Below are positions 35,416-45,875 of a stretch of 64,000 bases of DNA, in pieces. The notes beneath the pieces were generated by a model. The model made no database searches. It saw only the letters and a program-made list of their open reading frames with translations, and was not told the DNA's origin. This DNA is from Chloridium humicola (taxonomy: Eukaryota > Ascomycota > Sordariomycetes > Chaetosphaeriales > Chaetosphaeriaceae): the NCBI GenBank assembly GCA_027569505.1, contig JAPDFF010000103.1, positions 1 through 64,000 of the forward strand, given 5' to 3'. Each line of letters opens with the position of its first letter. Positions within the stretch are counted from its first letter, which is position 1. The position numbers and the translations under genes are program-made.

Positions 35416-36653
35416 TCAACAACCTCTGCCTATCCCCCCCCCACCCCCACCCCCACTCCCACTCCCCCCCATAACCCTCCCCCTCCCCCTCTCCTCCTCC
35501 TCCTCCCCCTCCTCCGGCTCCTCCGTAATAACCCCCTGCTCCGTAACCCAACTCTTCTGCCTCAGCAACATCTCCTCCGGCGGCGCACTCATCATCGTCG
35601 CATGCTGCGCCTGCACCATCCCACTCCCCACCACCACACTACCCGATCTCTCCTGCGGCGTCACCATCCCCCCACCACTGTCCGCCCTCGTAGGATGGGG
35701 ATGGGAAGGGACGGTATTCCAACCAAACTCCGCGCCTATCGCGCGGTCAACTTGGGTTTTGAGGTCTGTGGAGTTGGTGGTGGTCGTGCTCCCCGGTGTA
35801 GTGACGACCGTGGATGAGGGGGTTGAGACACCCGAGGGCTGGTAGGGGCGCGCGTAGGTTGTGACGGCGCCTTGCTGGTGGGGTATTTGGTGGACCGACA
35901 TGTCTGAGTAGCGTTTTCGGGTGGAGTCGCCGCGCGGGTAGGAGGTGTTGTAGCCGAGTTCGATTGTTGTTGTTGAGGAGTCACGGTGGCTGCCAGGGGC
36001 GTTGCTGGGGATGAGGTAGCCTTTGGTTTTGGAGTTGGCGGTGAGGGTATAGTCTTCGTATTTGAGCAGGCGGCGGTAGATGGTGAGGGTGTAGATGAAG
36101 GAGGTGAGGGTCGCGGCGCTGGATGGGGGGGGGGGGGGGGGGGGGGGTTAGTTGGGGGGTGGTGGGGGGGCGGGGGAAGGCGTACAGGAGCCCGCAGTCG
36201 AGGGACAGGCCGACGGTGGAGTAGTGCCCATCCATGCGCTGCAGGTAGGCGACGATGTCGAGAGCGAGCACGGCGAACGAGAGGGTGAGCTTGATGACGT
36301 GCGTGCAGACCATCATGAACGGCGTCAGCCGCTCCGTGGCCTTGCGCGCGATTTCGAGGATGGTGAGGATGAGGGAGATCAGGTTGAAGCCGACGTTAGT
36401 TGCCTCCCAGCTACAGCAAGTCAGCAAGACGCTCCCCGACAGGACAGTTCTGGTTTCCTTACACAATCTCAACGATGGGCGCCTTGCCCTCCTTGATCTC
36501 GTCCTCATAGTGCTCAAACGTCTCGGCCAGACGGTAGGCAAAGATGCCCATCAAACACAACAACACCAGGATCTGAAAGGTCCAGATCGGCACAAGAACC
36601 GCCTTGCGCCATCCTGCGCGCGCATACAGCACTTGGTCGAGGTCGAGCGACAT
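35416..36653 (-). CDS. Four-TM fungal membrane protein of unknown function
   Basis: Three exons, 36463-36653, 36186-36410 and 35416-36118 (introns 52 and 67 nt), give 372 residues. Four hydrophobic spans are visible: residues ~20-42 (LVPIWTFQILVLLCLMGIFAY), ~70-88 (GFNLISLILTILEIA), ~98-120 (VIKLTLSFAVLALDIVAYL) and ~130-153, followed by a hydrophilic Ser/Thr-rich cytosolic tail ending in a Glu-rich then Gly-rich run. The topology suggests a MARVEL-like fungal protein, but no diagnostic motif is recognised. Start MSLDLDQVLYARAG at 36653 is preferred over an upstream in-frame Met because the upstream part lacks conserved character. Intron 2 has CTAAC followed directly by C23 as its polypyrimidine tract. 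Confidence 0.75.
36125..36147. repeat. G23 homopolymer (C23 pyrimidine tract of an intron)
   Basis: A run of 23 G on the plus strand. On the coding strand it lies between the branch-point CTAAC and the ATCCAG acceptor of the 4-TM gene's second intron. Confidence 0.9.
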
Positions 36654-37597
36654 GATTTTGGAAATGGCGCGACCGGAACTCGGCGAGGCTGCGCAACGAC
36701 TCGGGCGTGTCGACAGCAGCCCAACACAGCGCCAGGTCCTCACGATGGGATCAAAGAAAGTCTGGAGAAAGAAGAGCAGAAATGGGAAGTCGAAACTCGG
36801 CCCATCCACGTCGAAATTGACAAAGAGGATTCGCGCTAGGCAGCGCCGCAACACCGCAGCGCCGGGGTTCCGGGGCCTTCACTCCTCTCAGCCTTCTTCA
36901 TGATGGCGGTATCGATGGGGTCCAAGAATGGTGAAGCTGACCCGGCCCATGCCATTTCGGTCAAAGGAAGCGGCACATTGGTGGGGTCCAGAGCCTGAGC
37001 TGATCACAGCCCCCATCCCGCAGCCAACAGCTAGCCGCTTGTTCCTGGTGCCAAGCCTCCGATGTGGCTTGCTGTGCGCCGAGGAGGGACGGCTCGGAAG
37101 AGCCTCCGAGGTCTCCAGGTTCCAGTTTGGGTTGAGGATGCCGGGGAGGCTGAGAACCGGGGCGGACAGCATTTGGCGTGACTGAGAGAATGAGGCGGAG
37201 AGTTGAGTTCTGGAGGCATCCTGCCGTGCGACTGATCGTCGACCTGTTCAGCATGAAGAGGGTTAGGGTTCAGTGGCTGGGGGGACCAAGGCTGAAACAA
37301 GCAAGAGAGTGTAGAGAACGAGAGAGGAAGAAGAGAAAGGATTCCGTTTGTAAGATATAGAGTTGGTATATTCCTGTTTGGCGTAGTGCTCCTCCTCCCT
37401 CGCTCGTATCCAAAAAAATCCACTAAGACCCAGTTTCTCCCCTAGGCTAGACTGTCCCCTCGTTCACCATCGGTCGTATTGCTGCGACAGCGTATCGGTG
37501 GGGCAAATATCGTAACCTCATGGTGTTTGTGTTGGCAGATATGCTGCCAGCCAGTGTGAAATGAAAGTCGCTGGCCTTCAGGCCCTCGGAGGGGCGT
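36654..37597. other. Intergenic region with telomere-like hexamers
   Basis: No gene seen. GGGTTAGGGTT at about 37259-37270 contains two telomere-type TTAGGG-like units, again a possible Tbf1-type site rather than a telomere relic. Confidence 0.45.
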
Positions 37598-37852
37598 TTA
37601 AGTCTCAAGACCGGGAGCACCCTTGACGATCTTGCTGGATTCGAAGGGGACGATGTTCCCGTTTGCATCCGACATGGCCGGGACCTGTGTCTCGACGTTG
37701 GACACTGTGTCCTGGCGCTTGACGCGGGCTGGGAGGGAGTTAGCAGGAGGGCTCCCGGTGACGTTGTGTTCGTGGGACTGACCATTGTTCTCTAGCGGAA
37801 TAGCAAAGGCCGTAGCGGCAAGAGCAAGGACAGTGGCAATGGTGAACTTCAT
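37598..37852 (-). CDS. Small secreted protein with Kex2-type site
   Basis: Start MKFTIATVLALAATAFA is a clear signal peptide cleaved after about residue 17. A 54-nt intron (37729-37782) with GTCAGT donor, CTAAC branch point and CAG acceptor lies inside an otherwise open frame, so splicing yields 66 residues (exons 37783-37852 and 37598-37728) and retention yields 84, both in frame. The spliced form reads PLENNARVKRQDT: a dibasic KR suggests Kex2 processing to a 37-residue mature peptide. There are no cysteines, so it is not a typical hydrophobin or Cys-rich effector. Function unknown. Confidence 0.7.
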   Translation of the reverse strand: MKFTIATVLALAATAFAIPLENNGQSHEHNVTGSPPANSLPARVKRQDTVSNVETQVPAMSDANGNIVPFESSKIVKGAPGLET

Positions 37853-39508
37853 GGTGACTGATTAAAGAGGATAATGCTTCGGCAACGAGGTACGAATCGG
37901 GTAACGAATGGGTCGGCCGGCGACAAGCAAGAACTGTAGACTGAAATGGCTGATAAGAAAGAAGAGAAAGAGGGCAGCAAGAAACGAATGGGATGGGGAA
38001 CCAGGGGAAGGGGAGCGAGGACGGCGAAGAAGAGAACAATGGGTATTTGTAGGCTTCAACGGCAGATGGCGATCAGGATCCACAGCCCTTTCATTGACGA
38101 CATCGGTTTCAGGGACCATGGAGATCGGTGCTCAGCCTTGCCGGCTCGTCTCCTGTCTCCATCGGCGAGCCGCCCCGGTCGTGGACCCGGGACCTGTCCA
38201 AAGACCCGGGTTGGGTCCAATCCATGCAGAACCGAAGACGAGACGAGGAACCTTCATTGGAAGAGCGTCCACTTGAGACGCCGAGGCGCGAAGACCGGGC
38301 TGCCTGGCCGCAGATGCTCTACACTTACACCAGGGCAAGACGTATCATTGGCGAAGCCGACCGCCGCGACCATGGGACGGGAGCTCAAAGGAGCTCGATT
38401 AATCAGACGGCGAGGTCTGGAGAGGTCCATGGGTGGGCCAAGCAAGGCGAGGCTTTCTGATTGCGAGGGGGTGAAACTGGCTGTGTATCCACTTGGAGTA
38501 CCGCATGGAAAAGAGGAGCGCTTAGGAGGCGAGGGATGCGGCCGGAAGGCGCAAATCCGGTTCCCGCGTGTCAGAGATGTCGGGGGGGATCCTGTCTTCC
38601 GTGTCGCAGCACTTGTTGACATGAAAGTCGGTTTGGGGTCAGGATGAAACGAGGACGGAGGCGCTGTCGAGACTTGCAGAGCCGTCAACAGCTGGCGTCA
38701 GCTGTGGTGGGACTGGGCGTCATTGTCTTCGATCAACTGAGCTGTCTCTGTGTGGTACAGAGTCCGTGGAAGTCGAATGACCGAGACCACGAGGCCAATG
38801 GGTTGAAGCCTTGGCCAGGTTACCGGCGAGTTCGTCCGGGGCATCTGGTGATGGCCAGAATCACCAGACACACCCATCCATCAACCCATTGGAAACTGGT
38901 GCTGGTCAGCTCGTGGTTTTGGAGGATGGCGAAAGAAAAATTCCGAGAAGGAGAGAAAAAAGACAAGACGGGAGAAAATGTTTATTTGGCAAGGAGTAGT
39001 TGTGAGGTTCCCGACCTCACCAATTTCCAATGTTGACTTCCAGGTTGTTTGGGAATTGGGAAATATTTGTTTGGCGTGGAGAGTTCGTTGTTTTCGCCAA
39101 GCATCTTGATCCCGCCCTCCAAAAGTGAAGGGCACAAAATACGGGGCGATAAGCGGACCCTTGGCAGAAATGGGTCCTTATCAGAGCCCTACCAGGCTGC
39201 CGCACCTTGACGGCTGGCTGGGCACTCCCGCAGCTCCACTCTGCCCGCCCTGCCCCACCAAAACCCTGCTCCCCTCCTGACCTCCTGCCCGCTCATGGCC
39301 CGCTGATTGCCCCTCACCCTGCTGCCATTCTCTTCATCTCCCGACATCTCCAGGGCTGGCTTGCGTCGTGTCGCTTCCTATTCGCACGTCTGGGTCTTTT
39401 CCACGAGCAAATCTCTCTCATCAATTGCAATTGAGACCCAAGTGCGTCTTCACTCACAGCTTCCAAGCGACCGACGAGGCCAACCCCTCATAACCTCATC
39501 CCGTAACC
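37853..39508. other. Intergenic region
   Basis: No gene supported. It includes the promoter of the small secreted gene and, from about 39200, a CT-rich leader region for the AMMECR1 gene. Confidence 0.45.
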
Positions 39509-40342
39509 ATGGCCACCATTGAGCATTGCCTGTACTGTTTCGAGGCTCTGGCCGCCCACCTCGACGACCGCAAGGCCCTCACCCTCCCCGAAATCCAAAA
39601 GTCCTTCTCCGAGTACATCCGCTCCACGGAGCCCGACGCCGACGACTCCGGAGATGCCACCACCACCACCACCACCACCACCACCAAACAACCCAAACGC
39701 CTGCCCGCCCTCCGCCGCCTAACCGAGCACTCCTCCTCCTCTAGCACCGCCTCCTCCGCCTCCAACAGCTCTCTCTCCCTGGGGGCCTCCACCCCCGCAA
39801 CCTCCATCTCCTCTGGCTCCGCCGACCAAGACCCAATCACCGAGTCCCCACTCTTCGTCACGTGGAACACCGTCTCCCGCGGCGGCCACTCCCTCCGCGG
39901 CTGCATCGGCACCTTCGAGGCGCAGGACCTCGACGAGGGCCTCTCGTCGTACGCGCTCATCTCCGCGCTGCAGGACACCCGCTTCCGACCCATCTCGGCG
40001 GGGGAGCTGCCGCGACTCGAGGTCGCCGTCACACTGCTGACGGATTTTGAAGATGCTGACGACGCGATGGACTGGGAGCTGGGCACGCACGGCCTGCGCA
40101 TCTCGTTTTATTGGCAGGGTAGGCGGTACGGTGCCACGTATCTGCCGGATGTGGCGGTCGAGCAGGGGTGGACGAAGGAGGAGACGGTGGTGAGTCTGAT
40201 GCGGAAGGCTGGGTGGGTGGCAAGGAAGGAGAAGTGGACGGAGGTGGAGCTGAAGGTGGTGAGGTACCAGGGGAAGAAGGAGAGGTTGGAGTATGCGGAG
40301 TTTAAGAGGTGGAGGGAGTGGGTGGAGAGGAATGAGAAGTGA
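39509..40342 (+). CDS. AMMECR1-domain protein
   Basis: Intronless, 277 residues. AMMECR1 is a fold conserved from archaea to humans whose biochemical role is unknown. The hallmark LRGCIGTF is at about residues 128-135. Further family phrases are SALQDTRFRPIS, LEVAVTLLTDFE, HGLRISFYWQGRRYGATYLPDVAVEQGW and TEVELKVVRYQG. A low-complexity insert (residues ~50-105: nine Thr encoded by an ACC repeat at 39659-39685, then Ser-rich) separates the N-terminal strand/helix from the core, as in other fungal members. The start is the first Met, in ACCATGG context. Confidence 0.93.
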   Translation: MATIEHCLYCFEALAAHLDDRKALTLPEIQKSFSEYIRSTEPDADDSGDATTTTTTTTTKQPKRLPALRRLTEHSSSSSTASSASNSSLSLGASTPATSISSGSADQDPITESPLFVTWNTVSRGGHSLRGCIGTFEAQDLDEGLSSYALISALQDTRFRPISAGELPRLEVAVTLLTDFEDADDAMDWELGTHGLRISFYWQGRRYGATYLPDVAVEQGWTKEETVVSLMRKAGWVARKEKWTEVELKVVRYQGKKERLEYAEFKRWREWVERNEK

Positions 40343-40976
40343 GGGGTTAGGGGGCCTGAGGAGCGGGAGTTTGGGATTGGAAGACGGGATATAATGGGGG
40401 AGGAGTCAAGAGGGGGGAATGCTTTGAGACGATATAGGGATGGGCCATGCATGGTTTGGTGGAGTCTGGGTCAAGGCGTCGGGAATGGATTTAGAGGGTT
40501 ATATGACGAACGACACTTCCGGAGGAACATCGTTCGCGCAAGTGGAGCTGGAAACGATACAAAGCAACGATGAGGAACGATCTCCCAGGATACAAGGCTG
40601 ATTTACGATTATCTACCAAGAAATGGAGGAGAAATGGAGCAATGACTTACATTTAATTTTGAAGGACATTTTAAGACGCACCAACCGAGCACAGGTTGCT
40701 GTGAGCCAAGGGATAGACCGAAGGGAAGTCGAAGGAACCATTGTCAAGAAACCTGCAGTTGGTCCACCCACTTTCATCATTGTTTCAACAGCGCCCTGAG
40801 ACCCCTGCTCTAATACCCGAACAACTCCAACTCTAAAAGCACAACACTTCGTGCCTCGCCCAGCAAAATCCCAACCCCATGGTATCTCCCAAGCTCCATC
40901 CTAAAAGCATCCAACTCCTAGCAAATCCACCAGACAATATCCTCCCCACAACACACTCCCTCAATCCACCCTTCCC
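40343..40976. other. Convergent 3' region between AMMECR1 and Ras-like genes
   Basis: No gene seen. It presumably holds both 3'UTRs. Confidence 0.5.
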
Positions 40977-41918
40977 CTACCAACACCTCAACTTCTTCCA
41001 AAACCCTCCACCCCCCTTCCCAATCCGATCCCCCTTAATATTCGGCCCCCTCATCCCCATCCTCCTCTCCCCCCCTTTCTCATCCTCATCCTCCCCCGGC
41101 GGCGGCAGCGGCGTCAGGGGCTTCGTCATACCCCTCTTATTCGCCGCCAACCCTTCCCCATCCCCCCCAGCACCACCCACCTCCGCCAACCTCCTCGCCT
41201 CCACCACTCGCCGCACAATCAGCGCAAAAGTCTCCTCAATATTCACCTCCAGCCTCGCGCTCGTCTCCATAAACCCACACCCCCTCTTCCGCGCCCAATC
41301 CAGCCCCACCGCCGCGGGAATCACCCTCTGCTCCTGCAAATCACACTTATTCCCGGCCACAATCTTCACCGGCGGCACCGTCTTCCCCCCCGACCCCGCG
41401 CCCCCACCCCCACCAAGTCTAATCCCCTCCGGCAGCGGCGTACTCCCCGCCACAACCCCCGCCCCCGTCGTACGAACCCCCGCCCTGCGCGCCCGCGCAG
41501 CATTGTCCAACCTTGTCTCGGCCTCCATATCAATCAGTTCGTTGAAGTACTCGAGCGCGTCGAGCGAGTCGCGCGCCGTGATGTCGTAGACGAGGAGGAA
41601 GGCGTCCGAGGAGAGGTTGGAGGACGCCCACATGCCGCGGTATTCTTCCTGGCCGGCGGTGTCGGTGAGGTGGAGATGGTAGGGGAGCCCGTCGATGCGG
41701 CGCGTGACCGAGTAGCTGTCTTCGATGGTGGGGTCGTAGTCGGAGGTCCATTGCGAGCGGACCAGGCGGAGCGTGATGGAAGATTTGCCGCAGCCGCCAT
41801 CGCCGCAGATGGTGATGGTTATGGGGGTGGGGATTTCGGGGGGTGGAGGGTGGGAGGGGGGTGAGTGGTGGTGGGGGAAGGAGGTGTCGGAGGTGGTGGG
41901 GGTGTGGAGGGATTTCAT
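40977..41918 (-). CDS. Divergent Ras-like small GTPase ending in Cys-Trp
   Basis: Intronless, 313 residues from the preferred start at 41918; the frame is open upstream to a Met at 42122. All G boxes are present: P-loop GDGGCGKS at 39-46, switch I DPTIEDSY, switch II DTAGQEEY with the catalytic Gln, NKCD, and ETSA. A Pro-rich 30-residue N-terminal extension and a Gly-rich insert of about 40 residues before the G4 strand enlarge the domain. The C-terminus is Gly/Lys-rich and ends KKLRCW. No CaaX box exists, so normal farnesylation is not expected; the Cys is second to last and basic residues precede it. It is probably a fungal-specific Ras subfamily member at membranes; effectors unknown. Confidence 0.87.
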   Translation of the reverse strand: MKSLHTPTTSDTSFPHHHSPPSHPPPPEIPTPITITICGDGGCGKSSITLRLVRSQWTSDYDPTIEDSYSVTRRIDGLPYHLHLTDTAGQEEYRGMWASSNLSSDAFLLVYDITARDSLDALEYFNELIDMEAETRLDNAARARRAGVRTTGAGVVAGSTPLPEGIRLGGGGGAGSGGKTVPPVKIVAGNKCDLQEQRVIPAAVGLDWARKRGCGFMETSARLEVNIEETFALIVRRVVEARRLAEVGGAGGDGEGLAANKRGMTKPLTPLPPPGEDEDEKGGERRMGMRGPNIKGDRIGKGGGGFWKKLRCW

Positions 41919-43792
41919 CTTGGTGAGGTCGGAGAGAAGGGTTGTGATTGTCAAGGGAAGGGTCGAAAGAGACGCGGATCGCGGGGTATGGTGGTGTACC
42001 GCGTCGATCTCGCGGGGTGAGCTTTGCGGAGGGTGTTGTGACGCGTAGTTTTCAAGTGATATGTTGCGGGATGGTGGTTTGGAGTTGCAGAACAGGCACG
42101 CCGGCGAGATATCTTTGCGCACAACCTAGGTAGGCGAGATCTCAAAATCTCTTCCCTAGCAAGTGAGTGTCGCGGCGCAAATCAAGGAGGCAAAATCGAG
42201 GACGTCGTTTCCCGTCGCGCAGCACGTAAGCAGGTCTGGGGTGTCACTTTTGTAAGCGCCGGTGGGGCAGAGACTCGAAACGCGACGTCACACAGCAAAC
42301 AACAAAGTGCAGAGAAGGGAGGTCGCAAAAGGCGCAAAACAGGGCAAACAATGGAATGTCGTCGAAGGCGTGAAACAGCACAGGGGGGGGCTGGGATGGC
42401 GAGGAATGCCCGGGTCAAGGGATGGTGGGCAGAAAAACGACAGACGAAAAAGCAACTCGCGCTTCAAGTGGTGATAAAATTGCTTCGTCCCGACCAAGAG
42501 CGAGCTGATTTGTTGCCGAGGCGAGCTGCTGTTGGAGGCATCGGTGCGGTCGATTGGTGCCTTGAAAAGTGGAGATTCTCAGAGCTAATTGCCTCTTTTA
42601 GCTAAGTTTTTTGTCAAGTTCAGATGATTTCATGCAGGGAATTTGGGGCAGAACTCTCGTTTCTCCACCACCTCCACCATGTTCGACACTCCTTCAACGG
42701 CTTTTTTCAAGACAGCCGGTCTGCGTGATATCAGAATTATTTGTATGTTCCGCCCAAGTCGCTTTACGGTGACTTGACCCCAACCTATGACCTATAATGC
42801 CAGTATGGGCCTCTGGATTGTCCGTTACCTTAGGTTGAGAATGCTCTCGATTCCCGCCCCTGAGGTGAGGAGGTGAGGCTCTACCCCTGGCAACGATGGC
42901 CATCACCCAAGCTGAATTGGAATGGCTCAGGTCAATACAGCAAGGTTGGTGGCCCCAACGTGGTACTCGGCTCTTTCGACGGTGACAAGGACGCTGTGTG
43001 CGTGGCCAAGGCCGACACCGGTCTCGTCTATCCGCTCGAATATTCCGACGCCGGCTGAGATTCGATGACTTGTCATAAAGGCTTGAACAGATCGCAATGA
43101 GGCCCTGCCAGGAGTGCCACAAAAAAGAAGCGCAAGAAAGGGACATCTTGGACAATGGTGTTGAGGTTTGGTCGAGGTTGCAAACCACCTCACCCCTGCA
43201 TGGAACGCCCCCCGGAATGTTCTGGCCGTTCCGCCACAACGGAACGGGTCCGCCAGCAGAGTCAGGCACTCCCTGGCTGCTTCGCTTCTATCACGTGCTC
43301 GAGTTTGATGCGGGAAGACGCCTCGATGTTGTGCCGGAGACACGTGGGTTGACATGGTCGCCGAGACCGGTCCTTTATCCATCCCTGCTTGTCCACTTAA
43401 CGACGTCTCAAAAACACCAGGCACAGCCTCTTGACTCGGCTTGAGTTGGCGATGAGGGCTTGTTTTGGCATCTCGCCCACACAGGGGTTTACGTACGAGA
43501 CCATGGCCTTCCCTGCTCATCCCGCAGAAGTGGGCACGCCTCTCGGCCTCGCAGGGTTTCATGGCGCCCCGTTTTTGCGCCATTTCTCCCTGCTTCGGCC
43601 CAGACGGCGGTGGGGTTCACCCACCGGGACGCCGAGGCGAGATGGTGGGGGTTGTTGCCGGCCGAGCCGGAGCCGTTAGCAAAAATCGAGTTGCCCCGTT
43701 CTTCGGCTTCCGACTCCACGGTCCTGACTCCAGCCCGAATCGGATCGCCGTTGATATCAAACGTCGTGTTCGTGTTAGGAACTCAACTCAAG
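41919..43792. other. Divergent intergenic region: Ras-like to decarboxylase gene
   Basis: No gene supported; open frames on both strands lack domains. It should contain the promoters of the Ras-like GTPase (-) and the decarboxylase (+). Confidence 0.45.
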
Positions 43793-45558
43793 ATGAATGG
43801 AACACATGAGGCCAAGCCCCTGAACAGGGCAGATGAGGTTGAGCATGTAAGTGGCCCTTGACTCACTACCCTGAGCACGCCGCTGACGTGGAGACAGCTT
43901 ATCGATGCCGTGAAAGCCCTTATTCTCCCGCACATTCGAAGCGCTGATGAGGCGGTTCCATCCAGGGCAGCCGGGGAGCTGCTCCCCAACAGCCAAGGGG
44001 TAGTTGAAAATGCCCTCGTCAACGCTCACCGACCTGAAGATTTGGTTAAGAAGTTGGCTTTGAGTTTACCGAAAGGGGAAGGCCGTGGGGAAGAGGGATT
44101 ACTTGAGACTATTCAAGATGTCCTCACATACAGCGTCAACACGTGGGACCAGGGGTTCATGGACAAGCTGTATGCCAGCACCAACCCAGTATGCTTCACG
44201 CCACCTTCTCCATCACATGGCTTTTCTAATTCTGACTGTAATAGGTTGGTGTTGCGACTGAGCTCCTTCTCGGAGTGCTGAACGCAAATGTGAGATAACC
44301 CCTGAACATGTTTCCATGAGCCCCTGGCACTTTATGACTGACACATCCAAAGGTCCACGTCTACCACGTCTCTCCAGCCCTGACAATCATCGAAAAACAC
44401 ACAGCCACGACATTCGCCAACCTCTTCGGCTTCACCGGCCCCCGCGCCGGCGGCGTGACCTGCCAAGGCGGCAGCTCCTCCAACCTCACCTCCATCGTCA
44501 TCGCCCGCAACGCCCTCTACCCCCAGTGCAAAACCCTCGGCAACGCCTGCGTCCCAGGCGGCTTCGTCCTCTTCACGAGCGAACACGGCCACTACTCCGT
44601 CGAAAAAGCCGCCGTGACCTGCGGCATGGGTTCCTCCTCCGTCTGGACCGTACCCGTCGATTCCACGGGACGCATGAGCCCCTCCGCCCTTCGCTCCCTC
44701 ATCCAACGCGCCAAATCCGAAGGCAAAACTCCCCTCTACGTCAACGCCACAGCCGGCACCACCGTGTACGGCTCCTACGACCCCTTCTCCGCAATCTCCG
44801 CCATATGCACCGAGTTCAACCTCTGGATGCACATCGACGCGAGCTGGGGCGGCCCCGCCATCTTCTCGCCCACCCACCGGCACAAACTCACTGGCTCGCA
44901 CCTCGCCAACTCTCTCACCGTCAACCCGCACAAGATGCTCAACTGCCCCGTGACCTGCTCCTTCCTCCTCGGCCCGGACATGGCTGTCTTCCACCGCGCC
45001 AACACCCTCCCCGCGGGGTACCTCTTCCACGCGCCCGCCGTCGAACCCCTCACCAACGGGACAATCCCTAACGGCTGCGGCAGATCAGAAGACACCAGCC
45101 GTGACATCCCCGAAGTCTGGGACCTCGCAGACCTCACCCTCCAATGCGGCCGGCGCGCCGACAGCCTCAAACTCGCCCTTTCCTGGATCTATCACGGCGC
45201 AGCGGGCTTCGCCCGCCAAATCGACTCCGCCTTTGCTACGGCCGCGTACCTCGCCAACATCATCGTGGCGCACGAGGACTTTGTCCTCGTGTCCGAGAAC
45301 CCCCCGCCGTGTCTGCAGGTGTGTTTCTACTACGCGCCCGGCGGGAAGATGGCGGAGACGAAAGAGGAGAATACGGAAAGGACGAGGAGGATGGTTGGGG
45401 AGCTGGTGAAGACGGGGTATATGGTTGACTATGCGCCCGGGGAGAGGGGGAGTTTTTTTAGGGTGGTGGTTAATTGTCAGACGTTGAGGGGGACGGTGGA
45501 AGGGTTGGTTAGGGGGTTGGAGGTGGTAGGGGGGGATGTTGTTGGGGGAAGGGTATGA
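43793..45558 (+). CDS. PLP-dependent group II decarboxylase (GAD/CSAD-like)
   Basis: Four exons, 43793-43846, 43898-44188, 44245-44289 and 44353-45558 (introns 51, 56 and 63 nt, all phase 0), give 531 residues. It resembles glutamate/cysteine-sulfinate decarboxylases: the PLP-binding lysine is in NPHKML (Lys324), the Asp that contacts the pyridine nitrogen is in HIDASWGG (Asp292), and SEHGHYSVEKAA holds the His that stacks on PLP. Substrate (glutamate, cysteine sulfinate or aspartate) cannot be decided; unlike fungal GadA-type enzymes it follows the animal GAD65/CSAD pattern. No targeting signal is seen; probably cytosolic. The 45-nt third exon is required for the continuous VGVATELLLGVLNANVHVYH block. 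Confidence 0.9.
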
Positions 45559-45875
45559 TCAAAAGCAAGGAGAGGTATGATCAAAAGTAAGGAGAGGAGT
45601 GAAAAGGGGGGGTAGAGGTTTGGTTGGATCTGGTAGAGGATAGACCTGGTGGCTTCTCTCCTCTCTTGCGGCGCGCACAAGGTTATGTTCCAGAGCTGGG
45701 CGACTTGCAGACTTGCACTGTCAAACTTCTTGGAAAGCAATTTTTGTTTATTCTCAACGAGTGGACGGAGCATCTCAGCCCCTGACTGTGTCACAGTGCT
45801 CAATCTCAACAACATCCCGATCATGTGCAACCATTCCCCCCCTAACCCCATCAAGCTGTTTCAACAATCTGCCGC
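45559..45875. other. Convergent 3' spacer between decarboxylase and thi4
   Basis: A 317-bp spacer with a purine-rich start containing a direct repeat of GGTATGATCAAAAG (about 45551-45586). No gene. Confidence 0.5.

Noticed and set aside
37259..37270. Interstitial telomere repeat
   Set aside because: Only two TTAGGG-like units, too short for a telomere relic; better read as a possible factor-binding site.
41919..42122. 68-residue N-terminal extension of the Ras-like GTPase
   Set aside because: Low-complexity, no conserved character; the start at 41918 is adequate, although the longer form cannot be excluded.
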